Assembly: GCA_001724025.1 (NCBI GenBank)
Contig: MEDJ01000020.1
Span: 62,001 to 126,000 of the forward strand
Length of the DNA stretch: 64,000 bases
Direction of reading: 5' to 3'
Origin: Acidobacteria bacterium SCN 69-37
Lineage (GTDB): Bacteria > Acidobacteriota > Vicinamibacteria > Vicinamibacterales > SCN-69-37
Each line of letters opens with the position of its first letter. Position 1 is the stretch's first letter. Below are positions 15,874 through 24,114 of the stretch, piece by piece. The notes under the pieces were generated by a model that did no database searches, had not been told where the DNA came from, and saw only the letters and a list, made by a program, of their open reading frames with translations. Both the position numbers and the translations under genes were made by a program.

Positions 15874-18800
15874 ATGTCCGAGGCCCTTCGTTCGTCCGTT
15901 CCCGCGGCAGGCCGGCGTCGTCGGTTGGCCGTGCTGGTGGCGGCCGTCGCGGCGATGGCCGCGCTGCCGGTCGTCGTGTCGGTGCAGACCCCGGCGCATC
16001 CACCGATGAAGCCCGGCGAGGTCGTGCAGCTCGACGCCGCCGAGGCGCGGACCGCCGCGCAGGAACTGCGGCAGTCGATGGCGATCGACCTGGCGCCGGG
16101 GCTCGAGATCGACGTCTGGGCCACGTCGCACCTGGTGGCCGACGCCCTCGGCCTCGATGTCGACGCGAACGGCATCGTCTACGTCGGATCGACGCCGCGC
16201 GGGAGCCAGTGGCTCGACACGCGCCAGCACCCGGACTGGGTCCCGGAGATCCAGCGGCTCAAGACGACAGAGGACCTGCGCCAGTTTTTCCGCGAGAAGA
16301 TGGCGACCGAGCTGAGCGACAAGAACACCTGGATCACCGACTTCAACGGCGACGGCGTGCGCGACTACCGCGACCTGATGGGGGTGCCCGAGCGCATCTT
16401 CAAGATCGAGGATACGGACGGCGACGGCATCGCCGACAAGTCGACGGTCATCTTCGAGGGATTCAACGAGGACATCGCGGCCGACATCCTGGGCGGCCTG
16501 ATGGTGCACCGCGAGACCGGCGACATCTACGCGACGATTGCGCCCGACCTGTGGCGCCTGCGTGATACCGACGGCGACGGCATTCTCGACTTCAAGGAAT
16601 CGATCAGCCACGGCTACTCGATCCATCCGTCGTTCTCGGGGCACGACATGTCGGCCGTCACGCAGGGGCCCGACGGCCTGATCTACTGGAAGATCGGCGA
16701 AATCGGCATGAACGTCGTCGACAAGACGGGCAAGCGGTGGGCGTACCCGCACACGGGGGCGGTGCTGCGATCGAACCCGGACGGGACGGACTTCGAGGTC
16801 TACGCGTATGGCGTGCGCAATCCGCAGGAGATCTCGTTCGACGACTACGGCAACCTGATCAGCGCCGACAACGACGGCGACTATCCCGGCGAGAACGAGC
16901 GCATCATCTACATCGCGGAAGGATCGGACACGGGCTGGCGATCGACGTGGCAGTTCGGCAAGTACACCGATCCGGACAACAATCGCTACAACCCGTGGAT
17001 GGACGAGGGAATGTCGAAGGTGCGGTTCCCCGGACAGCCTGCCTACATCACGCCGCCGATCGCCCCGTTCTCGGCCGGCCCCTCGGGCTTCAAGTTCAAC
17101 CCGGGCACGGCGCTGGATCCGAGCTGGAAGAATCACTTCTTCGTCACCAGCTACACGGGCGGCGCGGCCAATGCCCGCCTCTTCGGCTTCACGCTGACGC
17201 CGAACGGCGCGGGCTTCGCGCTGGGCGAGATGAAGCAGATGATGCAGGGCGTGCTGAGCCCGGGCATGGCGATCGGTCCGGATGGCGCAATCTACCTCAC
17301 CGACTGGGTGCGCGGCTGGGGCCCGACGGGCGAGGGGCGCGTGTGGAAACTCGATTCGATCGCCGGCAAGGGCAGCGCGATCCGGCGCGAGGTCAACGGC
17401 CTGCTGAAGGAGAACTTCGCGGCGCGTCCGGTGCCCGGCCTGGTCACGCTGCTGCAGCACGAGGATCAGCGCGTGCGGCTGAAGGCGCAGTTCGAACTGG
17501 TGCGCCGGGGCGAGCAGGCCGCGTTCACGGCCACGGCGGCGAACCGGGAGCATCAGCTGGCGCGCGTACACGCCATCTGGGGCCTGGGCCAGTTGCTGCG
17601 CGCCGGGAAGGTGCAGGCCTCGGCCCTGACGTCGCTGCTGACCGACGCGGATCCGGAGATTCGCGCCCAGGTGGCGCGCACGCTGGGCCTGGCGCGCAGC
17701 GCCGACGCCGCGTCGGCGCTGATGCCGCTGATCAAGGACGAGAGCGCGCGTGTGCGTTCGCTCGCCACGATCGCGATCGGCCGGTTGGGCTATCGTCCCG
17801 CGCTGCCGTCCGTCGTCGAGATGCTGGCGGCCGACAATGAACAGGACGCGCACCTGCGCAACGCCGGCGTGGTGGCGTTGACGGGCATCGGCGATCGCGA
17901 GGCGCTCGCCGGCCTTTCGACGCACGCGTCACGCGGCGTGCGCCTGGCGGCCGTCATCGCCTTGCGCCGCCTGCACGACCCGGCCGTCGCACGGTTCCTC
18001 GACGACGCCGACGCGCTCGTGGTGACGGAGGCGGCCGGCGCCATCAATGACGAGGGCGGGATTGTGGACGCGCTGCCGGCACTGGCACGCGTGCTCGACC
18101 GCCAGGGGATCACGGGCGAACCGCTCGTGCGGCGCGCCATCAGCGCCAATCTGCGGATCGGAGACGCTGCCGCCGTGACGCGCGTGGCCGCCTATGTACG
18201 CCGGACCGGATTGCCCGAGCCGCTGCGGATCGAGGCGATTGCGACCCTGGGCGTGTGGGGTGCCCCGTCGAACATGGACCGCGTCGACGGATCGTGGATC
18301 GCGCCGCTGCCGCAGCGCGACGGATCGGCTGCGCGGACGGCCGTGTCCGGACTCGTGGGCCTGCTCACCGACGCGTCGACGTCTTCGGCGGTGAAGGTGG
18401 CGTGGATCGAGGCGGCAGCCAAGATCGGGGCCTCGTCGGATGCCGGGGCGATTCTGGCGCGCCTGCAGGCCGATGCCGACCCGCAGGTTCGGGTGGCGGC
18501 CCTGCACGGGCTCCAGCGGCTCGCGGTGCCCGAACTCGAGGCGGGCGTGCGCGCGGCCATGGCCGATGCGGACATCACCGTGCGCACGGCGGCCATCAGC
18601 GCGCTGCCGGAGATGTCGATCGCGGCGCCGGCAAAGGTCGAGCTGCTGGGCGCGGTGATGGGGAAGGGCAACCAGGCCGAGCAGCAGAGCGCCGTCCGCG
18701 CGCTGGCCGGCGTGGCCAGTCCAGAGGCGGTGCAGGCACTCGGACGCCTGGCCGACGGGCTGACGACGGGAGCCGTGGCGCCGGCGGTGCAACTCGATCT

Positions 18801-19332
18801 GCTCGAGGCGTTGCAGGCCACCAAGGCCGAGCCGCTGCAGCAGCGTCTCGATCAACTGAAGGTCGGCCGCGATCTCGCCAACGTGGGCACGGCGTTTCCG
18901 GCCGCGCTGACCGCCGGCGGATCGCCCATCCGCGGGCGCCAGGTGGTAATGCAGCACGAGGCCGCGCAGTGCAGCCGGTGTCACGCGATCGGGGCGAGCA
19001 CCTCCGACGTCGGCCCGAATCTCGCCGGCGTCGGCAGCCGGTTGAGCCGCCAGCAGTTGCTCGAGTCGTTGATCGATCCGAGCGCGAGGCTGGCGCCGGG
19101 CTTCGGACAGGTGTCGATCACGCTGAAGAACGGGCAGAAGCTCGAGGGGACGCTGCGCGAGGAGACGGCCACGGCCATCGCCGTGGAGGACCCGTCACGC
19201 GGATTGCAGCGCGTCGACGTGTCCGACATCGCCAGCCGGACCAACGGCATCTCGGCCATGCCGAACATGGGCCTGCTGCTCACGCCGCGCGAAATCCGCG
19301 ACGTCGTCGAGTTCCTCGCTGGCCAGAAGTGA
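15874..19332 (+). CDS. Secreted beta-propeller / HEAT-repeat / cytochrome c protein
   Basis: Large exported protein, 1152 residues. The order is: signal peptide or anchor (about 18-40); a soluble-dehydrogenase-like beta-propeller (about 60-500) with three acidic DxDGDG-type loops (FNGDGVRDYRD, DTDGDGIADKS, DTDGDGILDFKE) that look like calcium sites; HEAT repeats (about 520-990); and a C-terminal cytochrome c domain with CSRCH near residue 1032, then the heme-binding tail found in planctomycete-type membrane-bound dehydrogenases. AGGAGAG lies 7 nt before ATG 15874. It probably acts in the periplasm as an electron-transferring dehydrogenase. Linkage to the SDR and KDG genes suggests a sugar or sugar-acid substrate, which is inference. 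Confidence 0.85.
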   Translation: MSEALRSSVPAAGRRRRLAVLVAAVAAMAALPVVVSVQTPAHPPMKPGEVVQLDAAEARTAAQELRQSMAIDLAPGLEIDVWATSHLVADALGLDVDANGIVYVGSTPRGSQWLDTRQHPDWVPEIQRLKTTEDLRQFFREKMATELSDKNTWITDFNGDGVRDYRDLMGVPERIFKIEDTDGDGIADKSTVIFEGFNEDIAADILGGLMVHRETGDIYATIAPDLWRLRDTDGDGILDFKESISHGYSIHPSFSGHDMSAVTQGPDGLIYWKIGEIGMNVVDKTGKRWAYPHTGAVLRSNPDGTDFEVYAYGVRNPQEISFDDYGNLISADNDGDYPGENERIIYIAEGSDTGWRSTWQFGKYTDPDNNRYNPWMDEGMSKVRFPGQPAYITPPIAPFSAGPSGFKFNPGTALDPSWKNHFFVTSYTGGAANARLFGFTLTPNGAGFALGEMKQMMQGVLSPGMAIGPDGAIYLTDWVRGWGPTGEGRVWKLDSIAGKGSAIRREVNGLLKENFAARPVPGLVTLLQHEDQRVRLKAQFELVRRGEQAAFTATAANREHQLARVHAIWGLGQLLRAGKVQASALTSLLTDADPEIRAQVARTLGLARSADAASALMPLIKDESARVRSLATIAIGRLGYRPALPSVVEMLAADNEQDAHLRNAGVVALTGIGDREALAGLSTHASRGVRLAAVIALRRLHDPAVARFLDDADALVVTEAAGAINDEGGIVDALPALARVLDRQGITGEPLVRRAISANLRIGDAAAVTRVAAYVRRTGLPEPLRIEAIATLGVWGAPSNMDRVDGSWIAPLPQRDGSAARTAVSGLVGLLTDASTSSAVKVAWIEAAAKIGASSDAGAILARLQADADPQVRVAALHGLQRLAVPELEAGVRAAMADADITVRTAAISALPEMSIAAPAKVELLGAVMGKGNQAEQQSAVRALAGVASPEAVQALGRLADGLTTGAVAPAVQLDLLEALQATKAEPLQQRLDQLKVGRDLANVGTAFPAALTAGGSPIRGRQVVMQHEAAQCSRCHAIGASTSDVGPNLAGVGSRLSRQQLLESLIDPSARLAPGFGQVSITLKNGQKLEGTLREETATAIAVEDPSRGLQRVDVSDIASRTNGISAMPNMGLLLTPREIRDVVEFLAGQK

Positions 19333-19338
19333 GAGGGC

Positions 19339-19812
19339 GTGTCGCCTGACCCCATCCACATCCGCGTCGCTCGCGAGGGCGACGCGGATGCGATCGTGTC
19401 GATCGTCAACGAGGCCTACAGGGCCGAGGCGTTCTTCGTGGCCGGTGATCGCATCAGCCGGGCCGATGTCGATACGTTCGTGCAGGCCGGTTCGTGTTTC
19501 GTCGCCGAGGCGGACGGGGCCGTTGTCGCGTGCGTGCAGGTCGAGGTGGACGACGGCCGCGGGTATTTCGGCATGCTCGCCGTGCGGCCCGATGCGCAGG
19601 GCCGTGGCATCGGCCGCACGCTCATCGCGTTCGCCGAAGCCACCGTGCGCCAGCGCGGGTGCGTGGCCATGGACATCAAGGTCGTCAACCTGCGCGTCGA
19701 TCTGATCCGGTTCTACGCCTCACTTGGCTACACCGCCGGCGGCACCGAGCCGTACGTGCACCGCCCTGTCCTGCAGCCCTGTCACTTCGTGCTGATGACG
19801 AAAGCGCTCTGA
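19339..19812 (+). CDS. GNAT-family N-acetyltransferase
   Basis: 157 residues, a single GNAT domain. The acetyl-CoA loop is visible as LAVRPDAQGRGIGRTLIAFAE, followed by LRVDLIRFYASLGY. It starts with GTG 6 nt after the stop of the HEAT/cytochrome gene, with GAGAGG as a ribosome site, so it is probably the last gene of that operon. The acceptor molecule is unknown; the short form resembles small-molecule or amino-group acetylases. Confidence 0.85.
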   Translation: MSPDPIHIRVAREGDADAIVSIVNEAYRAEAFFVAGDRISRADVDTFVQAGSCFVAEADGAVVACVQVEVDDGRGYFGMLAVRPDAQGRGIGRTLIAFAEATVRQRGCVAMDIKVVNLRVDLIRFYASLGYTAGGTEPYVHRPVLQPCHFVLMTKAL

Positions 19813-19895
19813 TTAACGGCGGCAGGCGGCACGGCTGCGCGGCGGCGGGCTACCGGCGGCGGGCCGCTGGCTGCCGGTAGCCGGTAGTCGGTTAT
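19813..19895. repeat. GC-rich low-complexity stretch with CGGTNNN units
   Basis: Contains GCGGC-type runs and then three 7-nt units CGGTAGC, CGGTAGT and CGGTTAT at 19875-19895, the same type of array as at 3681. Its end reaches the stop of the convergent gene. Confidence 0.6.
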
Positions 19896-20563
19896 TGCAC
19901 CTTGTCGTAGACGGCCTTGGCCTGTCTGCCGGGGCCACCGCTGAAGTTGTCGACGCGCAGCGTGAACTCGAGGCGGTTCCCCTCGCGCGCGAGCTCGTAG
20001 GTGTGCGACACCTTCGTCTCGCCGTAGATGAACTCCTGCTTCAGCGCGCGGCCGTCCCAGCGCGATTTGGTCGTGACCTCGGCGCCCTCGCCCACGTCCG
20101 CGCGGTAGGTTTTGTTGTCGACCGCGAACGTTCGTTCGCCACGGGAGTCGGTGAAGGTGACGGACTCGGCCGTGGCGGCCAGCGTGAAGGCCTCGGCCAC
20201 CTGCTGATACGCGCGGATGGCCTGCTGACCCGCCATCTCGCGCGGACTCGGTGGCGCCGGGGGCGTCGCCGCGCCGCCTCCGCCTCCACGTCCGCCGCCA
20301 CGCTGCAGCGCGAGCGACGTCGCCACGGGACGATGTGAAGGACGGTCCGGGGCGATCTCCAGGAGGCCGGCCGAGCCGCGACCCCCGGCCGGCGCGGTAC
20401 GGAACTGCGGGCTGAGCTCGGCATTGATTCGCCACGGACCGCTGAACGCCGTCGCGAGATCTGCCGGCGTCAGGCGCTGGGCGGAGACTGGCACGGACTG
20501 CAGCGCGGCGAATGCCGCGACACTGGTGAGAAGAGACACGAATATCAGACGTCGGACCCGCAT
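19892..20563 (-). CDS. Secreted protein of unknown function
   Basis: 223 residues. The signal peptide (MRVRRLIFVSLLT then a hydrophobic core ending VSAQ) predicts export. The middle (about residues 88-110) is a Gly/Pro/Ala-rich linker. The C-terminal half (about 120-223) is a small beta-rich domain with SVTFTDSRGERTFAVD and the repeated pattern of strands ending DNFSGGPGRQ, reminiscent of secreted acidobacterial lipocalin-like proteins. GAGGTC upstream serves as the ribosome site. No catalytic motif is visible. It is divergent from the SMP-30 gene and may share its promoter region. Confidence 0.7.
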   Translation of the reverse strand: MRVRRLIFVSLLTSVAAFAALQSVPVSAQRLTPADLATAFSGPWRINAELSPQFRTAPAGGRGSAGLLEIAPDRPSHRPVATSLALQRGGGRGGGGGAATPPAPPSPREMAGQQAIRAYQQVAEAFTLAATAESVTFTDSRGERTFAVDNKTYRADVGEGAEVTTKSRWDGRALKQEFIYGETKVSHTYELAREGNRLEFTLRVDNFSGGPGRQAKAVYDKVQ

Positions 20564-20641
20564 CGAATGACCTCGGACTGCGATACGCTCTCCGGCCTGC
20601 GTTCATTTACGTCTACGTCACGTTCCAAGCGAGGAGGGGCC

Positions 20642-21862
20642 ATGGCCGGAAGGAGCAGCGGGCGCGCGGACGATCGCCGTGTGTCGCGGCGTCGCGTGAT
20701 TCAGGGAGTGGTGGCCACGGGAGCCGCGGCGCTGACGCCCGCGCTGGCGGCCGCGCAAGGGACGGCACAGGCGCCGACGGTGATCTCATCGCCCCCGCGC
20801 GATTTCGGGCCGGGTGCACCGCCGCCCATCTACTTCACCGATCCGGACGTGCTCACGGTCGACCCGGCGTTCGACGCGCTCGTGCAGCCGAATGCGGCCG
20901 TCGAGCGGCTGTGGCGCGGCGGCACCTGGCTGGAGGGCCCGGCGTGGAACAGCGTCGGCCGCTTCTTCGTGGTCAGCGACATTCCGAACAACCGCCAGTG
21001 CCGCTGGCTCGAGGACGACGGCCGGGTGACGGTGTTCCGATCGCCGGCCAACAACAGCAACGGCAACACGTTCGACTTCCAGGGGCGGCAACTCTCGTGC
21101 GAGCACCTGACGCGACGCGTCGTGCGGTACGAGCACGATGGATCGATCACCGTGATTGCCGATCGATGGGACGGCAGGCGCTTCAGTTCTCCCAACGACG
21201 TCGTCGCGCACCCCGACGGCAGTTACTGGTTCACCGATCCGCCGTATGGCGCAAGCCTGTTCGAGGGGCAGCCCGACGAGGCGGGTGGACCGACGAATCC
21301 GGCCGGGCTCCTGCGTCCGCGCATCGGGCAGCCTCCCGAGTCGGGCTCGATGCGTCGCGAACTGCCGAATGCGCTTTATCGCGTCGACACCAGAGGCACC
21401 GTGACGCGCGTTGCGACCGAAGACCAGGTGCCGAACCCGAACGGCCTCGCGTTCTCACCGGATCATCGGCGTTTGTATGTCACCAGCACGGGCCGCGGGC
21501 CCGGCGATACGCACGGTGGCGGGCTCGGTGATCTGCACGTGTTCGACGTGACGGCCGACAACCGGCTCGCCAATCATCGGCTGTTCGCGGACTGTTTGAT
21601 CGACGGCGTGCGGTGTGCGCCGGACGGCGTGCGCTGCGACCTGCACGGCAATGTGTGGGCGTCGAGCAACACGGGACGGGCCATTGGCTACAACGGCGTG
21701 ACCGTGTGGGCGCCCGACGGCCGGCTGATCGGCCGCATCCGCCTGCCCGAGGTGTGCGGCAACCTCTGCTTCGGCGGCCCGAAGCGCAATCGCCTGTTCA
21801 TGGCCGCCAGTCAGTCGATCTACGCGCTGTACGTGAACACGCAGGGCGCCGGGCCCGCATAG
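20642..21862 (+). CDS. SMP-30/gluconolactonase-like protein with Tat signal
   Basis: 406 residues with an N-terminal twin-arginine signal (SRRRVIQGVVATG, cleavage after AAAQ), so probably exported folded to the periplasm. The rest is a six-bladed SMP-30/gluconolactonase propeller: LEGPAWNSVGRFFVVSD, FSSPNDVVAHPDGSYWFTDP and PNPNGLAFSPDH carry the Glu, Asn and Asp metal ligands usual for the family. GAGGAGGGG precedes ATG 20642. Gluconolactonase-type enzymes open sugar lactones to acids, which fits the KDG/sugar-acid neighbourhood; the exact lactone is not determined. Confidence 0.9.
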   Translation: MAGRSSGRADDRRVSRRRVIQGVVATGAAALTPALAAAQGTAQAPTVISSPPRDFGPGAPPPIYFTDPDVLTVDPAFDALVQPNAAVERLWRGGTWLEGPAWNSVGRFFVVSDIPNNRQCRWLEDDGRVTVFRSPANNSNGNTFDFQGRQLSCEHLTRRVVRYEHDGSITVIADRWDGRRFSSPNDVVAHPDGSYWFTDPPYGASLFEGQPDEAGGPTNPAGLLRPRIGQPPESGSMRRELPNALYRVDTRGTVTRVATEDQVPNPNGLAFSPDHRRLYVTSTGRGPGDTHGGGLGDLHVFDVTADNRLANHRLFADCLIDGVRCAPDGVRCDLHGNVWASSNTGRAIGYNGVTVWAPDGRLIGRIRLPEVCGNLCFGGPKRNRLFMAASQSIYALYVNTQGAGPA

Positions 21863-21937
21863 GCCACGGCGCGATCGCGCGGAGTGCTGGCGCACTCGTT
21901 TCCGTTCTTACGGAGCCCGGGGGGCGCTTCTTTTTTA

Positions 21938-21964
21938 CGGAGCCCTGGGGCTTCAGCCCCAGGG
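21938..21964 (-). repeat. Palindromic repeat P1, TGGGG type, copy 4
   Basis: CGGAG then CCCTGGGGCT-TC-AGCCCCAGGG, paired back to back with copy 5 between the convergent SMP-30 and SDR genes. A degenerate partial copy precedes it at 21911-21925. Confidence 0.85.
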
Positions 21965-21975
21965 AAACTCGCGTC

Positions 21976-22003
21976 CCCCGGGGCTGAAGCCCCGGGGCTC
22001 CGA
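21976..22003 (+). repeat. Palindromic repeat P1, GGGG type, copy 5
   Basis: CCCCGGGGCT-GA-AGCCCCGGGG then CTCCGA, 11 nt after copy 4 and in opposite orientation. A degraded copy follows near 22024-22041. Confidence 0.85.
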
Positions 22004-22052
22004 ACGGATCGTGTGAGACCTCCGTCCCCCGTGGGCTCCGAGCGGAGAGTGC

Positions 22053-22862
22053 CTAGAACAGCGTCAGGCCGCCGTCCACCCGGATGAACTGACCGTGAAT
22101 GAACCGGGCGGCCGGCGAGCAGAGAAACGCGACGGTGTTGGCCTGGTCGCGCGGGGCGCCGTAGCGGACGAGCGTGCCGTCCTCGACGAGCATTGCGGGA
22201 TCGGTCTGCCGCGTCTGCTTGAACCGCGCTGTGGCCGTGGCGCCCGGGCTGACGCAGTTGACGCGGACGTTGTGCGGTCGCGTCTCGAACGCCAGGCACC
22301 GCGTGTAGTGCACGATGCCCGCCTTGATGGACGAGTAGACGACCTCGGGTGATGTGCCGAAGTGGCCGGCGCTCGAGGCCACGTTGACGACCGCCCCGGT
22401 CCGGCGTGCGATCATGCCGGGCACGACCGCGCGGCAGACCAGCATCGTGCCGACGAGATTGCGATCGATCAGCGCGCGGATGTCCTCGATCTTGATGCCG
22501 AGTGCGGTGTTGGGATTCGGCTTGCCGCCCCTGGCCGCGATGTCACCGCCCGCGGCGTTGACGAGCAGGGTGAGTGGGCCGAGCGCGCGCTCGGCCTCGG
22601 CCACCAGGCGCGTCACCTGCGCCTCGTCCCCGATATCGCCGGTGACGGCCGTCGTCGGGCGGCCGAACGCGGCCACGACCCGTTCGGAGTCTGCGAGCGT
22701 GGTGAATTCGCCGTACTCCGCAGGCGATGTCTCCGTCTGATCGTGAAGCACGACCGCAGCGCCGAGTTGGGCGAGTCGCATCGCCATCGCGTGCCCGAGC
22801 CCGCGCCCCGAGCCGGTGACCAGCGCCACCTGTCCTTCGAGTGAGAATTCCGGATCCATCAT
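22053..22862 (-). CDS. SDR-family oxidoreductase
   Basis: 269 residues, classical SDR. Cofactor site VTGSGRGLGHA, the NAAGG loop, catalytic Ser in VASSAGHF and YxxxK as YSSIK, and a C-terminus INGQ-like FIHGQFIRVDGG. CGGGAGA lies just upstream of the tandem ATG pair at 22857-22862. It resembles 3-oxoacyl-ACP reductase and sugar-alcohol dehydrogenase types. In this cluster it may act on a keto-sugar acid, but the substrate is not readable. Confidence 0.88.
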   Translation of the reverse strand: MMDPEFSLEGQVALVTGSGRGLGHAMAMRLAQLGAAVVLHDQTETSPAEYGEFTTLADSERVVAAFGRPTTAVTGDIGDEAQVTRLVAEAERALGPLTLLVNAAGGDIAARGGKPNPNTALGIKIEDIRALIDRNLVGTMLVCRAVVPGMIARRTGAVVNVASSAGHFGTSPEVVYSSIKAGIVHYTRCLAFETRPHNVRVNCVSPGATATARFKQTRQTDPAMLVEDGTLVRYGAPRDQANTVAFLCSPAARFIHGQFIRVDGGLTLF

Positions 22863-22908
22863 GTCTCCCGGGCCGGAATGCCGCCGGCCGCTCTCCGCTG
22901 CGCGTCTT

Positions 22909-22936
22909 CCCTGGGGCTGAAGCCCCAGGGCTCCGT
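22909..22936 (+). repeat. Palindromic repeat P1, TGGGG type, copy 6
   Basis: CCCTGGGGCT-GA-AGCCCCAGGG then CTCCGT, in the gap between two co-directional minus-strand genes. The rest of the gap to 23003 is GC-rich sequence without a gene. Confidence 0.85.
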
Positions 22937-23003
22937 ACCCCGTCGCGCGGTCGCGCCGCCCGCCGCTCGCGGCCCGCAGCCGCCGCCGTGCCGCCCGCCG
23001 CCC

Positions 23004-24014
23004 CTATGCCATCCACCCTCGCGCGTGGACGAACGCGAGACTGCGGGCGAGCTGATCGCCTTCGTACGCGATCAGTTCGTCGTGCGGGGCCTCGCGTTCC
23101 CACGGTGTGCGCCAGTCGTCTCCATCGCCCAGTCGGTGGTGCCGCAACCGTCCCAGGGCCACGGCCAGTTCGCGGGCGTCGCGTGCCGGATATCCACGCC
23201 ACCAGTCCTCGGTGAACAGGCGGATGTGCCGGACGTCGAGCGCCGCGGGCTCGATCGAGGCGGTGACGGGCAACGAGGCGGCGCGGCGTGCGAGGACGTC
23301 GACAATCGCCTCGAACGGGACGCAGCCGTCACCGATGGCGCAGCGCACCAGCCGATAACCCTCGGTCGTGGCCTGCGCGCGGTAATCCTTCAGGTGGACG
23401 TGGAACAGGCGCGACGCCACGCGCTCGGTGAACGCCACCGGATCTTCGCCGACGGCAAAGGGATTGCCGGTGTCGAGCACGATGCCGACGTTGTCGCCTG
23501 CCTCGGCCGCAAACGCCAGCAGTTCCTCGCTGCCGAAATCCTGGTGATCCTCGAGACCGATGCGGATCCCCTCGTCACGTGCGGCCGCGGCCTCGCGCGC
23601 GAGAACCGTGCGGGCATGCGTCACGATGGGCGGCCAGCGCTCGCCGAGCCGCGCGCGGGCGCCCTCGAGGACCGGGGCGAGGTGCATGCGGATCAGTCCG
23701 GAGCGCAGCGCGCGCGCGACGCGGCGCGCGTCTGCCAGCGTCTCGCCCGGCTCGTGCTGCAGCCACGTGCTGCAGATGATAGTCATGTCCGCCGACGCCG
23801 CGTCATCGGCGATCCGCGCGAGCCGTGTGTCGTCGAGCGCGGTGAGCCAGCGGAGATCGAGTTCGAGCGTGCGCGCACGACTCTCGCGCGCCAGGCGGAT
23901 GAACCCGTCGAGCCCGATCGGCTCGGGATTCGCCCGCGGCGTGCCCAGCGCCTGAAGACCGAGCGTGTAGGTGAGACCGTAGGGATTGAGGCCGACGCGG
24001 AGGGGGGAAGGCAT
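23004..24014 (-). CDS. Sugar phosphate isomerase/epimerase (xylose-isomerase-like TIM barrel)
   Basis: 336 residues of the AP-endonuclease-2/xylose-isomerase-like barrel family. Metal-site motifs are visible: GIRIGLEDHQDFG (Glu), NVGIVLDTGNPFAV (Asp), LFHVHLKDYRA (His, Lys, Asp) and a late Glu in TASIEPAAL. It probably isomerises or epimerises a sugar or inositol derivative. The ATG at 24014 is chosen; the frame opens further to a GTG at 24035, but TATCGT lies 5 nt before the ATG, matching the leaderless pattern. The neighbouring SDRs and lactonase support a role in sugar catabolism. Confidence 0.82.
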   Translation of the reverse strand: MPSPLRVGLNPYGLTYTLGLQALGTPRANPEPIGLDGFIRLARESRARTLELDLRWLTALDDTRLARIADDAASADMTIICSTWLQHEPGETLADARRVARALRSGLIRMHLAPVLEGARARLGERWPPIVTHARTVLAREAAAARDEGIRIGLEDHQDFGSEELLAFAAEAGDNVGIVLDTGNPFAVGEDPVAFTERVASRLFHVHLKDYRAQATTEGYRLVRCAIGDGCVPFEAIVDVLARRAASLPVTASIEPAALDVRHIRLFTEDWWRGYPARDARELAVALGRLRHHRLGDGDDWRTPWEREAPHDELIAYEGDQLARSLAFVHARGWMA

Positions 24015-24045
24015 GGGTAACGATAATGGCGGCACGGCGGCGAGG

Positions 24046-24077
24046 GCTACAAGGCTACAAGGCCACAGCGCTACGAG
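24046..24077. repeat. Octanucleotide tandem array (GCTACAAG type)
   Basis: Four 8-nt units in register: GCTACAAG, GCTACAAG, GCCACAGC, GCTACGAG. The same unit recurs at 38166, 38333 and 45107. Confidence 0.75.
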
Positions 24078-24114
24078 TGGGCGGCCGGCTGCCCGCCGCC
24101 GCGCCGCCTGTCCC

